This document shows, one piece after another, positions 23,570 through 35,989 of a DNA stretch of 64,000 nucleotides. Source of the DNA: Callorhinus ursinus. Taxonomy: Eukaryota > Chordata > Mammalia > Carnivora > Otariidae. The stretch spans positions 688,305-752,304 of the forward strand of contig NW_020312968.1 of NCBI RefSeq assembly GCF_003265705.1, read 5' to 3'. Every line of letters starts with the position of its first letter. The stretch's first letter is position 1. The notes below the pieces were generated by a model. It was not told where the DNA came from and made no database searches. It saw only the letters and a list, made by a program, of their open reading frames with translations. Made by a program: the position numbers and the translations under genes.

Positions 23570-23770
23570 AAGCAATTTTTTTTCTTCCCAGTACTTGTCA
23601 TTTAATAATACAATTGGGGGAACAGCGTTACTCACACAACCACTATGTGACTGTCGATAAATACGTCCATCAAAGTAAGACGAATTGGTCGTTCAGCTTT
23701 CCACCCCTTAGAAAAAACATTGTTTTTCAGAGTCCAAGAGTAGGGCAAAACACCACCTAAGCATTCAACT
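23570..23770. promoter_or_regulatory. CpG-retaining unique stretch
   Basis: Five CpGs fall in 66 bases (23626, 23655, 23664, 23681, 23690) in otherwise AT-rich, non-repeat DNA. Methylated CpGs decay quickly in mammals, so retention outside islands and young repeats suggests constraint or low methylation. A 67-codon frame across it (23557-23760) resembles nothing I know. Confidence 0.3.
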
Positions 23771-24549
23771 TCCAGTCTCTGGGAAGACCTTTTGAATTCT
23801 CTCTGTTTCAAGGATATAGTAAATAGTGAAAGAAATTTTGTCTCTCACAGCAAGCCGACAAAAATGGCAGAATGTTCAAAATAACTCCCAAGTATGGAGG
23901 CTGAATCTTGCCTTCATCCTGGAGAAGGTAATCAGAGTTGGATACCCTAGAGGAACCGGATGGAAAAGCCATACCCAGAAAGATGACAAGTTTATTCTCT
24001 AATGCCTCCTATAGAAAACTTGCCTCTGTTTGGTTATGATCATTCCAATTCTGTACACGGTGGTGTATTCCCAATTCTGGTATCAGAAGAATTTGGTTTA
24101 CTTAAAAAATTATCTACAATTGTGTGTCATATTGTCTGTGTGAATCAGAAGCAAATATCTCAACTCCTCTGGTGGACAATGCATTTTGTTTCTGTTTTGG
24201 TGCTTCTTTAAGTCTTAGATAATGAAAGAATGATTAGCATATGATAGGCTGCTAATTGTCTTTTTAAGATATCACATTATGAAATAATGTTATTAAAGTT
24301 CAAAAGGACATAATAGCTATGTAAAATTGTACAAATTATGTATTTAAATGAATTTTTTCCATACCAAAAAAATACTGTCTTTTTACTTTTCATAATTCAA
24401 AACATAATGTGATAATATTTTTATCCTTTCAAGCACAGGAAATAGTTGTAAATCACAATTATTATGATGTCTGTGTTGTGTGTCTTTTACCATTTGCATT
24501 ATCTGATAAGAAAAAAAAGAATACTTTGCTCTTGCCTTTTTATCACCAA

Positions 24550-26330
24550 ATTGCTTTCCTTTTTTCCCCACTTCCTTGTTATAAAAATAATACATACTTA
24601 TTGTAGAAATCTTGCAAGATACAGAAAAACATAAGAAATAAATCAAAATTATCCACCATATACTGTAATTACTTCAAACATTCAAAAATATTACCTTTTG
24701 AATATGGTTTTGTATCTGGATTTTATCACTAAACATTATAACATTTTTCTGTTATTGTAAAGTTTACAAAAAGATAAGTTTTTACACTTGTGCATTTTCC
24801 ATCAGAGACTTTAACAATGCTAGATTTAATTATTCATTTCAAAAATTACTTGTATAATTTTGCACATAGAGGTTGATGCTGATTTTTTAAAACGTCATAA
24901 ATAATATTGTAATAAATATTTTTGCATGCAAATCTCTTTGCACATAGCTAAAATTTCCTGCAGGATAAATTTGTAAAATAATTTATGGGGTAATAGGCTA
25001 ATTCTGCCATAGGTAATGTATATATTTGAAAGTCTCAAAATTTCCCTTGAAAAAAGATAGCCCTATAACAGAGTATGAGAATGATCATTTTACATGCTCA
25101 TTTATGGTGGCTATTGGATCTTCAAAAAAAAAAAAAAACCTAAACTTTGACAGATGAAATACATTTCATTATTGTCTTAATTTGCTTTTTAAAAATTCTT
25201 GAGAGGGACACCTGGGTGGCTCAGTTAGTTAAGCAACTGCCTTCAGCTCAGGTCATGATCCTGGAGTCCTGGGATCGAGTCCCGCATCAGGCTCCCTGCT
25301 CAGCAGGGAGTCTGCTTCTCCCTCGGACCCTCCCCCCTCTCATGCTCTCTATCTCATTCCCTCTCTCAAATAAATAAATAAAATCTTAAAAAAAATAAAA
25401 ATTCTTGAGATTTAGCTTTTTTTAATTGATTATTTACCATTACTGTGCATCTTTTTAAATTTACTGTCTATTTCTTTGGTCCATTTTTCTATGGGTTGTT
25501 TCTTATTGAATTATAAGAGCTCTTTGTATATTAAGGCTATCAGCCTATTATATTTATGTGGTAAGCATTTTTTCCATTTGTTGCTTGCCTTTCTATGTAT
25601 AAGATTCTTCTATGTATAGAAGTTAATTTTTATGTCACCAAATCTATTTCTTCTTTCTCTAATATGCTTAGAGAGCCTTCTGGCATCCAGAAATGATTTA
25701 GTTACTTTATGTTTTCTTCTTTCTATATAAATATTTAATCTACCAGGAATTTACCTTGGGGTATGGTGTGAAATGAAGATTTTACTTGATCTTTTTTCCA
25801 TACAGTGAACTAATTTTTCCTGCTCAATTTGTCCATTCTCTGCCTTCATGATTTCATCTTTATCATGTACATTATTCATACACACCCCAGGGTCTTTTGG
25901 GGGCTCTCCATACTGCTTCATTGACTATTCTTATTTATTGTTATTGCATTTTAATAGTCATCACATTATAATATAATATAATATATTTGTTGGAACAGGT
26001 TGAATAATTTTTTTCTCCTCATCCTTGGGAATACTGCTCCCAAGGTACCTAACATGACCATATGGTCCAACGTGACAAATTTCACATTCTTTTGTGAAAA
26101 ATTTTATTTTGTTAGTTATAAGATGTACTTATAATTTCACCTCTGAAATTAAGATCTGTCCTTCAATCAGTGTTAGCAAACAGCAGTCATGCAATAGTTA
26201 TTAATACTTGTGCCGATTTGGTCTTAGCTTTCATATTGCTCCCACTTCATTTACATTTTGCGCATTGCTGATATTACACGTGTTGAATTTATACAATTTA
26301 GGATGTCCTCAAGATTATATTGTGTTCATT
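24550..26330 (-). mobile_element. Old L1 (L1ME-like), antisense
   Basis: From left to right the plus strand gives the antisense 3' UTR ('ataatacatacttattgtag', 'aaaattatccaccatatac'), then antisense ORF2 end ('tttctatgggttgtttctta', 'gagctctttgtatattaagg', 'ggaatttaccttggggtatg'). This is the order expected of a minus-strand L1ME-type element. It is heavily diverged, with no frame left. A CAN-SINE splits it at 25205. The part beyond about 25.95 kb is uncertain. Confidence 0.7.
25205..25396 (+). mobile_element. CAN-SINE with perfect target-site duplication
   Basis: A full SINE of the 'atcctggagtcctggga' subtype, flanked by aaaaattcttgaga at 25191-25204 and 25397-25410. It is inserted in the antisense L1. 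Confidence 0.95.
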
Positions 26331-26334
26331 AAAA

Positions 26335-27700
26335 AGAAGTTATTGTATATGCAGAAGATGTGAAAACTAATCAGAGGGCAGATTTGTTGTTGGAAGAGGG
26401 ACTTAAATTTCATATTATCTAGCAAGAGAAAAACCTATGTGCTTTATCTGATCTAAGCAAGGCAGATGCCTTTCAGCAGATGAAGTTGTTACTAAGATCC
26501 AAGAAAAGGACTGCTTATCATGCACTACTCAATACAACTAAAGACAGGAAAAGTTGCCAAATCCCTTGGAACAGATGAAAGAGATTTCAAAGCAATGAGG
26601 AACATATGTGACTGGGTCATGCACTGGGTGGGACTACTTTTTAAGGCATCACACGTTAGGTTATCGGAAACTTCTTCCTGACCTTGAACAGAAGCTACTT
26701 AGCTTCCAGCATCATATCTGATTGGGTAAAAAAGTGTTGGTATCAAAACTTGCAAAGTGGGTAGAAGTGACTTGGAAGAAAATACTGGAAAGAGCAGTGG
26801 AGCACTTTTGAAAAATTCTGAGTCATCAATTCTCTTTAAGGCGCCAGGGATGATATGACAAAATTTCTGTCTAAATTATATTAAAATGTAATTGGCAGCA
26901 TTGGTACTACATAAAATAACGGTGCCTCTTATGATGAACACATAGTGTTTTAGACTAGATGAAAAACAGTAGTTGCCTTGATTTTCTTCATTAGCAAGGG
27001 TGAATCTGCCTTTGTCTATGCACAGATTTCAAGTCCCAACAAGTATAGTATTGAGAACGTTCTTGAAGGACATAATAACACTGCAACTTCTACGTAGAAA
27101 AACCACTATCTCACTTAGTAAGCCTGAGAACTTGAAAGTGGTTCTTCCAAGTCTAACTCCTATCTAGGGTTTGACTTTCCAAGTTCCTTTCACATCCAGT
27201 AATTTTTTAGATGGCCCCAGGACATTTGGGGCAATTGTGAGTGTCCATCTTTGCATGAGTTCGATCTATACTTTCTAACAGGACCTTCAGTATCCTGGTT
27301 CCCAAAACGACTTCTCTTCTGTGAAGCCTTCTCAGAATGACCAGAAAATAGATGGCTTCTACGCTCTTAGCCTGAATGAGTTTGAATTTGAAAGTCTACT
27401 TCCTCATTCATGTACTTAGAGTCCAAAGCCAAATTTTATCTTTGTTGTTCTATTTTTACCAATCTCGTCAGTGTTCCTAAGAGCTTTGGATAACTCTCCC
27501 CTGTCTCTGGTGGTTGGTGTTCTCTTGTTGCCAGAGACCTCCTCCATGTGACTGTCTTCCTAGAACTTTCTGGGTTTTCTTTCATTCCTTCTTCTGTATT
27601 ATCTGGTACTTTTGGCACTCTTAAAAAAGTGTCAAATGCTTCCTTTACCTTTTGCCTTTTTCTACCCCATCTTCCTTTGTACTAAATTTGCAATCTCTGG
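26335..27700. other. Unassigned, possibly decayed repeat or pseudogene material
   Basis: No intact frame was seen. On the plus strand, 26647-26721 reads as a short peptide ending in ...LLPDLEQKLLSFQ. This loosely resembles the segment after the DNA-binding part of pogo-type transposase-derived proteins, with a stop directly after. On the minus strand 27436-27618 gives a 60-residue polar peptide rich in Glu, Arg and Pro. I cannot assign either part to a family; both may be chance. Confidence 0.2.
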
Positions 27701-28189
27701 AACATGGTCATTACCCAGAATGCCAAATGTAGGTCAACTGATGTTGCTGTGAAAAGCGCTATAAAAAGGGAAACGTACAGCGTCTTCATGTTTATTACAG
27801 AGAAAATACAAGCTATACAATGCTGCTTGGAGAAAAAAAGGTGACTATATGCTCTAGCTCTTACTAGGTAGTATCACCCCCCAAAATTATTAAGAATATA
27901 AAAGTATATAAAAGTTTAATCAATTGTAGATACAATGTGTTCAATATATTATAGCATAATTTAAAATAATCCTTTTTTTCTACTGACTTATGCTAGCTTT
28001 ACCTTATACATAATTCTTATAGCTACCATATTGTCATGTACTCTGTATTATAATTCCATCTCTAGTGAAATCCTAGACCCTGTGTTTAAGGCACAGAATC
28101 AGGAATTACTTTACGGTAGGAAGAATCTTGCTTCCTTCTAAGTTTGTCATTTAAAAATATATCCACAATACTTTTGACGATACTCCCAA

Positions 28190-28665
28190 TGTAATGTGGA
28201 GCCTGATTCTTTTTCCCTGGAGCGAGGGCTAGGCACAGTGACATGCTTCTAACAAATAGAACATGGCAGCAGTAATGGTACGTGACTTCCGAGACTAGTT
28301 CATAAAAGGCATCGCATCTTCCACCTTGCTCTCTCTTTCTTCATCACTCTCTCTGCCATTTTGTGAGTGTTCAAGCAGCCCTAGGAAGAGGTTCAGGTGG
28401 AAAGGAACTGAACCCTCCTACCAATCGCCGGGGAGGAACTGAGGCCTCTTGCCAATGGCCTTGTGAGTGACCATACTGGAAGAAGATCTCCCAGCCCCAG
28501 TTAAGCCTTCATATGATTTCAACCCCAGCTGACATCTGCAACCTCAAAAAGGCCCCTGCTAAGAATGCCCAGCTAAGCCTTTTACAATTTCCTAACCCAT
28601 AGAAACTGTGACATCATCAATGTTTGCTGTTTTAAACTGCTAAGTTTTAGAGTAATTTGCAATAG
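28190..28665 (+). mobile_element. Ancient MaLR-like solo LTR (MLT1 type)
   Basis: It carries 'gtggagcctgattc', 'gacatgcttctaacaaatag', 'cttccaccttgctctctctt', 'aagcagccctaggaagaggt', 'cagccccagttaagccttca' and the 3' phrase 'tttaaactgctaagttttag'. These follow in order a common ancient MaLR-like LTR. Both ends are frayed and no internal region is attached. Confidence 0.55.
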
Positions 28666-29174
28666 AGAATTCAGTGGAAACAGATGATTGTAGCCAAGGT
28701 AGATCATACCTCCAACATACTTGCTGGTGGAAAAAGCTTCAGTCCCAGAGGGAAGGCCTCTGGGATGACGTCGGCTATAGTCTACCTTGACCCCACTAGT
28801 TTATCTGTCCTATTTCCAACATCTCAATCTCCTTCCCTTTATCATTTGGTGGAGGGGTAGCCTCATGCTCCCTAGTCACCATATGGAAGGAGGAAGATTA
28901 TCTGTTCTATTCCAAAAGTTGCACTGCAAGCACTGTGTTATGGATAGTTCTGAGCAGCTATTATTCATACTGAAAGATGATGATTTCAAGGCACAGAGTA
29001 CATGAGGCTAATATAAACTATTACACAGCACCGGTAGAACTATAATTTAATTTTGGGGATTTGTCATTTGAACTCTATCTACTTTGAGCTAGGGAACCAA
29101 ACTGATGCATACACATTATCAGTAATAATATTTTAGGTATAAGAATAAATCCATAATAAGAAAAAGGAAAGAAA

Positions 29175-29240
29175 AATGAACTGGCAGTTATTGAGGACCC
29201 ACCATATTCCAGGTTTTGGGCTAGGCAAAATTAATACACC
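29175..29240 (+). repeat. MIR SINE fragment
   Basis: 'gttattgaggacccaccata' and 'ttccaggttttgggctaggc' correspond to the 5' core of MIR. Confidence 0.55.
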
Positions 29241-29501
29241 AAAAAGACTGATGTAATTACTGTAATTGCTCTACTTCTTCTGCTCCTGACTTTGATGCTA
29301 GTAATCTGCTTATGCCCTAAATTTGTCCCTCCTATTGCCTTTACAGTCAATTTTCTCTGGGCCAGAGATGGGCTACTTCTTGCCTATATTTTTCATCTCT
29401 TCTCTTGGATTTGCTGATTAAAAAAAGTCAACAGTACTTCTCTTTGGATGTGCCCTCCATCCCCAATTTTCTTTTGCTATATTTTACTTATTTTCTTTCT
29501 T

Positions 29502-29680
29502 TAAGATTTTATTTATTTATTTGAGAGAAAGAGAGCACAAGCAGGGAGAGGGGCAGAGGGAGAGGGAGAAGCAGACTCCCAGCTGTTCAGGGAGCCCAAC
29601 AAGAGGCTCAATCCCAGGACGCAGAGAACATGACCTAAGCCAAGGGCAGACGTTTACCTGACTGAGGCACCCAGGTGCCT
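29502..29680 (-). mobile_element. CAN-SINE, antisense
   Basis: 'aagattttatttatttattt', 'agggagaagcagactcccag' and the head 'gactgaggcacccaggtgcc' mark a full but worn CAN-SINE. The flanks ctatattttactt (29477-29489) and ccatattttactt (29684-29696) are near-identical target copies. Divergence is higher than in the copies at 15118 or 25205. Confidence 0.92.
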
Positions 29681-29699
29681 CTACCATATTTTACTTCTA

Positions 29700-30948
29700 T
29701 GGGAAGCTCCCACCCTCATCCCTGATTCCATTCTACTCTCTGTTTTAGCCCTAAAGGCCTTGTTAGCTGACACCGTGTGAGGTTTTATGGGCACTGAGGG
29801 AAAGTGACATAATTTAAAGAAGAGTGCTGTAGTATTGCAATGAAGAAGAAACAGATTACTGGTAAAAATACAAAATACATGGCCCCCGTGTGAGTTTATT
29901 AACTTTCACATATGCTTATCACACTCCTGCAAATATTCTCCCGGATTTGGGGATGACTTATCACTCAAGTGACCATAGTTCTTTCTTCACCTGCACTTAC
30001 AAGGTCCTGTCAGTAGTCAGATTTGGTTAGGAATCTGTGGTCCAAAGAGCCATATTTTAGGCACAGGAAACATAAATGAGTAATTTTTCCCACTTGATAA
30101 TAGTTCATTCAAATAAAAATATTTATCATAAAGGACACAATTGTTAATGTAAAAGAGCATGTTCCTAAAAGAAATACGAGCGTTTGGATCTGCTCTGAGT
30201 TACTGTGAAGCCTAACCCTGGTTTATCCCTGAGCTTGACTTGTCTGTCTTTTCAACTTGTGTTTGTAAAGTTGGATTCCATGTCTCTTTGGTGTATGTAC
30301 CTGGTCAAGGATTTGGGGCTTTGCTGTCTTTCAAATGAAAGCTATGCCTGCATTCTGTAAATCAAAGGCAAAGCCTTAGTTTTCCTTTTCAAACTTGCTG
30401 CTTAAAAACTTACTTTAAAAGGAAAGGCTATCCATGTTATTAGTGAGACAGAATAAAAGAAACAAGTTGCAAGTGTTTTCAGTGTCTCTCCACCTTCAAC
30501 AAACCATCTTGGAAAACAGGGACAGGAAGTTCTCTTGCTTTACTGTGTCAGTTTTCAGGTGTTCTCTCACTCTATAGATCTTGGTAAAAGAGGAAGAGGG
30601 GACTTGCAAAAAGTCAGAGTGGTTAAAATGGGCCACAGAGTAAAGAGGCTGCACCAGGGACAGATCAGTCAGGATGCAAGAGATGTCCATTCAACTAGAC
30701 TGAAAGGGAGCTCGGGGGAGGAGCCAGCACTTTGGGGCAGCTGCCTCATGTGGAAGGACGCCACAAGATTGGAAAGAGAATATTTCCAAGGTTTTTCTGG
30801 ATATTCTCCCTTCGGTGCCTTTTATGAATGGCAGCGGTAAAAATTTACGTTGTTTTTCAATTATTTTGGGATCTAGACTAATGCTTCCTTAACATGAAAT
30901 TATGCCCACAGGGGTCATGAGATGGCTGGGCTTTGTATGCATAATACA

Positions 30949-30994
<46 letters not shown>

Positions 30995-32515
30995 TGTGAG
31001 GGAAGGAGAGAATGGACTCCAAATTGCTTCTCTTCTTTAAATATCTTAGACCTATTTATGATGTTTTCCTTAGCAACAACAAGCTACATAAAACACAGTA
31101 AGCTCTTCAAATTAGTTTTGTTAACACTGAAACTCAAGAAGTAGCCAATGGAACATAATGCACAGGTGTAAGGGAATAGCAAAGCCCACCCTTCCAAAGT
31201 GACTCCATTTGAGTTTTCTCTTCTACCATGTTCTGGGACCCCTCCTCCCTCCCCATCTGTCTCCAGTGGTCAGCCCAGGGCTTTGTGACTTGATAATGTT
31301 ATTCTGTTTTCCCCCATCTGTGGCATTTCTGATTACCTCTTAAGTCTGTTTGGCCTTTGGTTTGGGGACCTGTCACTAAGTTTTGGCTTCCTCACAGCTG
31401 ATCTGATCAGCCAGTTTTTCTGTCGTGTTCCATCACTAGGTGGTAGGCCTCATGGACTCCCTTAGAATATACGTCCGTTCTACTTCTAAGCAGCCTTTCA
31501 AAAGTGGTTGTGGTTACAATGCAACAAAGCAGTACTGATTTTTACTAGAAATACAATCCAGTAAGATTTACTCAGAATATTTTATTTGGAAACAACAAAT
31601 AAGCGGAGCTTTACAGGGCTTAAAATAGAGATGCCCAGGGTTGTCATTTGATCATTTATTTTTCTGAAGTCAAAATATCAACGGACAAACAATCTGATAT
31701 ATAGTTGACTATTAAGTGAAGAGCTAATGTCTGTCATTTCTCAGAAGGCTTAGTTGACTCTTGGCTTCGAACCAAACCTCCCATTGCAATCATATAAATT
31801 TGGTAGTTGCACAATAAATATGGCCAAGTGACTAAGTTATGACAAAAAGATAAGAGAAAGTATTTTATTTTGTTAACATAAGGTATCTATGAAGCTAAGA
31901 TAAATACTAATTTAGTAAAAAGCACTATTCATTGATAAGAATTCAATTGTGAAAGCTGAATCTTTCATTAGGAGGCAGACTGAAATTGTACTTGAAGTTT
32001 TCTTAAGAAAATTCCTACCAAAAATTGAGGAAGAAGGTACATATGTATATTTTATAATTGTTTTTATGGAATTTCACTAAGTGTGGGAAACATCACAATA
32101 TATGGTTAAATGTGTCATGGAAACAAGCATTAGTTACATATCTCAGAAACTCTTCTCAGGGTGTTTTGTGTGTGGGGTAAGTGGGCATGGGGATTGATGA
32201 TCGAAGATATTTTCCTGATATTTTGACTGCATGTACAGGAAAGATGATTGTTCAGACTTTCCCTCTGACTTCTTCATTATAAATAACTCACTACTTGGTT
32301 TTTAAAGATTTTAAGTTGGTGTAATTAAAAAAAAAAATAAATGAGCCCCTGATGAATACACACACATGTACTTTAATTCATTAAGACCCACAATTTTGTT
32401 TCCATTTGAAACAAAATTTCATTGACCCCCTTTCTCTCTCTGCATCCCCAAATCACTTATAATAAGAATTTTCAAGTGGTTCCCGGCTAAAAGGAAAATT
32501 TAGAATATCGCCTTC
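29700..32515. other. Unique non-coding DNA with one (ATT)n
   Basis: No gene was seen. The 101-codon frame at 30535-30840 lacks any domain and has only chance-level features. The (ATT)n run is listed separately. Confidence 0.5.
30949..30993. repeat. (ATT)n microsatellite
   Basis: About 14 uninterrupted ATT/TTA units. An 80-codon frame across it encodes poly-isoleucine and is an artefact of the repeat. Confidence 0.97.
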
Positions 32516-32521
32516 TTTAAG

Positions 32522-32579
32522 ATGAAAGAGATAGAGTGTGAGAGATTGTGTGAGTGGGGGGTGGGTAGGGAAAGAGAGG

Positions 32580-32611
<32 letters not shown>

Positions 32612-32640
32612 ATGAGAGAGAGAGAAAGAGAGAAAGGCAA
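32522..32640. repeat. GA-rich low-complexity tract
   Basis: A long purine run of GAGA and GAAA units on the plus strand. It resembles the middle tract of an antisense CAN-SINE, but no SINE head or tail lies beside it. The frames here (poly-Glu/Arg or poly-Ser/Leu) are artefacts. Confidence 0.85.
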
Positions 32641-32864
32641 CACGAGAGGGAAATGGAGTAGTGGAGTCAAGGCCCAGTTACCTGGGCTAATGGAGTGTGG
32701 ATAAAACAAAATGGCATATAATCAGCCAATCAGCCTGAGGGCTTTTTCTCACCAGCACAAAAATTTCTTTCTTTCACAGACAGAAAACACAGATCACACG
32801 AGAGGTGGGATTGGGAAGTAATCTGGAGAAAGATTTCTAGGCTGATGGTCAAGAAACAGATGTG

Positions 32865-32893
32865 TTTTTTGGGTTTTTTTTTTTTTTTTTTTT
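32865..32893. repeat. Poly(T) tract
   Basis: An interrupted T-run of about 26 bases (two G triplets near its start). It could be the tail of an unrecognised antisense retroposon or a simple homopolymer. Confidence 0.8.
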
Positions 32894-33264
32894 ATCTGAC
32901 CCCTTTAAAGATTGCTACATAAACTTTCTTCCTTTAGCAAAAAGAAAATACCACGTTTTTCTTCAACCTTATTCCCATGATACCTTCACACTTCTGCCCC
33001 ATTTCTACCAACTATAATATGAAAGGAGGAGTGGGGCTAGCTGATATGCTGGTTATAGCTCCCCCAATAACAATATAATTGTCACTATTGTCAGGTTCCT
33101 TTATTAAGATATTTGGAAGAATATATAGGAAAACACATTTAAGAGATGCTGGGAGCTGAACCTAAAAATGCAATTCTAACTACATAATCCTGAATAACAC
33201 TGTGAGGAAGGGAAGGGGGAAGAAATTACAGATATCAATATGGGGGTATAAGAAATTCTCTAGT

Positions 33265-33530
33265 GGGGCTCATGGGTGGCTCATTTGATTTAGCATCTGA
33301 CTCTTGGTTTCAGCTCAGGTCATGATCTCAGGGTCATGAGGTTGAGTCCCAAGTAGAGTCCAGCATTGGGCTCCACACTCAGGATGGAGGCTGCTGGAGA
33401 TTCTCTCTCTCCCCCTCCCTCCCACTCTGTTTCTTTCCCTCCCCATCCCCTGCTTGTGCACACACTCTCTCTCTCTCTCTCTCTCTCAAATAAATAAATA
33501 AATAAATAAATAAAATCTTAAAAAAAAAAG
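33265..33530 (+). mobile_element. Older-subtype CAN-SINE with target-site duplication
   Basis: A longer (about 266 bp) element with 'gcatctgactcttggtttca', 'atgatctcagggtcatgagg', a long CT tract, and (AAAT)n followed by an A tail. The 'actcttggtttc' form marks an older carnivore-wide SINE group. Flanks agaaattctctagt (33251-33264) and agaaattccctagt (33531-33544) differ at one base. Confidence 0.93.
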
Positions 33531-33709
33531 AGAAATTCCCTAGTAGATTCATCTTTTAAAACAAGTAGTAGTCAAGAGAGAAGAGCCAGATAACCAAAAG
33601 AGAAATATAGGAGAATAGCATGAACTTTTATAAGAAAAGCATTATAGGGGCTGATGAGAGATAGGGTCAAGAAGTACTTTAATCATTTTTTTTTTTGAAA
33701 AGAAAAATG

Positions 33710-34245
33710 AATCCATGTAGTTGACATTATTCATTGTCTCCTTAGCATTTGTTCCTATGTCTCCTGCCAACAGTACCCTAATTGTCCTTCATTGAATTCA
33801 CTCTCATACATGAGATTTGTGTGGGAATGTTCCCATTTTCAGTTCCAGAGATGGGTCTTGATTTACTTAATCCAATCAATTTATCCTCTCCCTAAATGAG
33901 TTCAGGCATGGATATTTGATCCAGTAACAAAGTATGAATCCCATAATAAATGGAGGAGCTATCAGACACTCATTCTCTCAGATAATTGGTATGAAGACAA
34001 TGTGAAAGCTTACACAGTTGTAGCCATTTTGTTTTTTATTGCAGTGGGAAGAGGCTTGAAATGAGATGGAAACCATAACAGACACAGGGGAAAGAAAAGA
34101 GAAAAAGAATGGATCCAGTGAGTTACTAGATCATTTCTCTCCTAAAGCCAGAATTACCTGTGGAATTTTAAGTTTTGTGAGATAATAAATACTCTTTATT
34201 ATTAGAGACTGTTTGAATTGAGTTGAATGTTGCTGTCACTTGCAA
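33710..34245 (+). repeat. Ancient LTR-like repeat, sense
   Basis: The right end has 'gtgagataataaatactctt', then 'tttgaattgagttgaatgtt', 'gctgtcacttgcaaccc' and 'cttaactga', matching the 3' end of a widespread old MaLR/ERVL-like LTR. 'gatatttgatccagtaacaa' lies within. I cannot name the subfamily and the left edge is uncertain. Confidence 0.4.
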
Positions 34246-34884
34246 CCCAAATATTCTTAACTGACCGACAACAGGGAATACAGTGTCAGTTAACTGGATA
34301 CTACATTTGTTTTGAGTAACTTTTATTTTCCTAGTATTTAAAAATTTTAATCTTCACAGCATCCCCAAGAGTAGAAGGTATAGCAGTAAACTTCAGCAGA
34401 CCCAAAGCCTTAACCTGCGAGAAGATGCTCACTTGGGAAACTGACCTTGAGAGGCAGAACTCTCTTTGACTCATTCTTGCAGGAATGTTTTGGGGGTATT
34501 GCCAGTTACTTGCATCTAGTGGATAGGAAGACATTCAGAAGCTAGACAAATCAAAAGAAAAGGAAAGAAAAACTAGGTGATCATGGCAAAGGAAGTTTCT
34601 TTAACAACTTGAAAGTGTCTTAACAATGATCAGGATATATCTTGGTGGAAAGGTGTCTTAATGGGATTTTGAGGATCAGGGAAGCTTGCCTCTCCAAGGA
34701 GATTTGATGCTGCCTCCTCTGATCTGTGAAGTCATCTGTGTGAAGTCAGTTGTGTTTATTCTTTAGCAACGTTAAAGGAACTTGTCTGTTGGTGTCTTTC
34801 TATTAATCACAATATTGTTCTGATTAAACATTGTGCTGTTGATTATTATTGAATACCACTTGATGGTGGGAAAGCTGCATTTCA

Positions 34885-34990
34885 GCTGCATAAATAACTT
34901 GCTGAGGATCACACAACGAGTTAATGGGAGTTCCCGGGCCCAAAATATTGACTCTCTATCTTCCAAGCCCATGTGTTTTCCAAAACATGA
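34885..34990 (+). repeat. MIR SINE 3' fragment
   Basis: 'aacttgctgaggatcacaca' and 'gttcccgggcccaaaatatt', ending in 'ccaagcccatgtgttttcc', are the MIR 3' half. Confidence 0.6.
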
Positions 34991-35448
34991 TTTTGCTTCT
35001 TCTTCTCCTCAGGGAGAATAATTTTCAAACTGGGGAGGACAGATAAAGCATTTCAAAGAGGAAATTAAAGTATTAAATAAAAGAGTAGGCTAAGGAAGCA
35101 CCTGGGCATGCTAATTGAGTCTCAGACTTCCAAGCCCTGTTGAATTATATATATTATGGGACAGACAAACTTGTAGATGACTTCAGCATTCAAGAATCTG
35201 TGGGACAGGGATGGGAAACATTGTTCTCTAAGGGGAAAAAAAGGGGGTTCTAGAATTAAAGACTGGTGTTTTATAATCTCTGACCTGGACTGCTTCTCTG
35301 AATTTTAGAGCTATCTATCCTATAACTGTGATATTAAAATTAATGTTCATTTGGATGTGGTTAAACAAATGTTTTCCAAGGAGTTCAGTTTTGAGTGGCT
35401 AGTATTTGGGCCATGCCACATTTTTTTTTTTTTTTATTAACAACTAAT

Positions 35449-35885
35449 TGTATTAGTTAGGGTTCTCTGAAAAACAGAGTCAATAGGAATTGGCTCATGC
35501 AGTTATGGACGCTGCAAGTCCCGAGATCAGCAGTTGCCCAGCCAGCCAGAGCCCCAGGAAAGCTGATGGTGTAGTTGCAGCCTGAAAACCAGCAGACTGC
35601 AGACCCAGAAAGTGCCAATGATTCAGCTCATGTCTGAAGGAAAAACTGACATCCTAGTTCAGAGGTAGTCAGGCAGGAGGTTCCACCTGACTCATATTCT
35701 ATTCAGGCTTTCAACTTATTGGATGTGGCCCACCCACATTAGGGAAGGCAATCTGCTTTAATCGTTCTACTGGTTCAAATGTTAAGCTCATCCAGAAACA
35801 CCCTCCCAGACCCACCTATAATAATATTTGACCAAATAGTTAGGCACTCCATGGTGCCGTCAGATTGAGAAATAAAATTATCACA
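35449..35885 (-). mobile_element. MLT2-like ERVL solo LTR, antisense
   Basis: The plus strand begins 'tgtattagttagggttctct' and has 'gaattggctcatgcagttat', 'ggatgtggcccacccacatt', 'atttgaccaaatagttaggc' and ends 'aaaattatcaca'. Read on the minus strand this is a TG...CA-bounded LTR of the MLT2 group (ERVL). No internal retroviral sequence is attached. It is diverged and target copies are not clear. Confidence 0.75.
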
Positions 35886-35989
35886 GGAATATTTATCACA
35901 TTTGAGGAGACTATAATGGTGGAAGGTAAAGTTAATATACTAGATGAAATAATCACCATTCAAAGTGATTTTGAGAAAATTGTGAGTAA

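Larger units (their letters stand above)
21601..24540. other. Unique non-coding DNA with candidate conserved stretches
   Basis: Almost 3 kb without a confident repeat, which is unusual for this window. The 130-codon frame at 22430-22822 has no domain and no splice context. Stretches at 22.08-22.42, 23.08-23.53 and 23.57-23.77 kb look constrained and are treated separately or in the findings. Confidence 0.5.

Noticed and set aside
32522..32640. Possible extra CAN-SINE
   Set aside because: Only the GA tract is present, with no SINE head, B-box region or A/T tail beside it.
35449..35885. Endogenous retrovirus with coding potential
   Set aside because: This and the LTRs at 38485 and 56503 are solitary LTRs with no gag, pol or env sequence attached.
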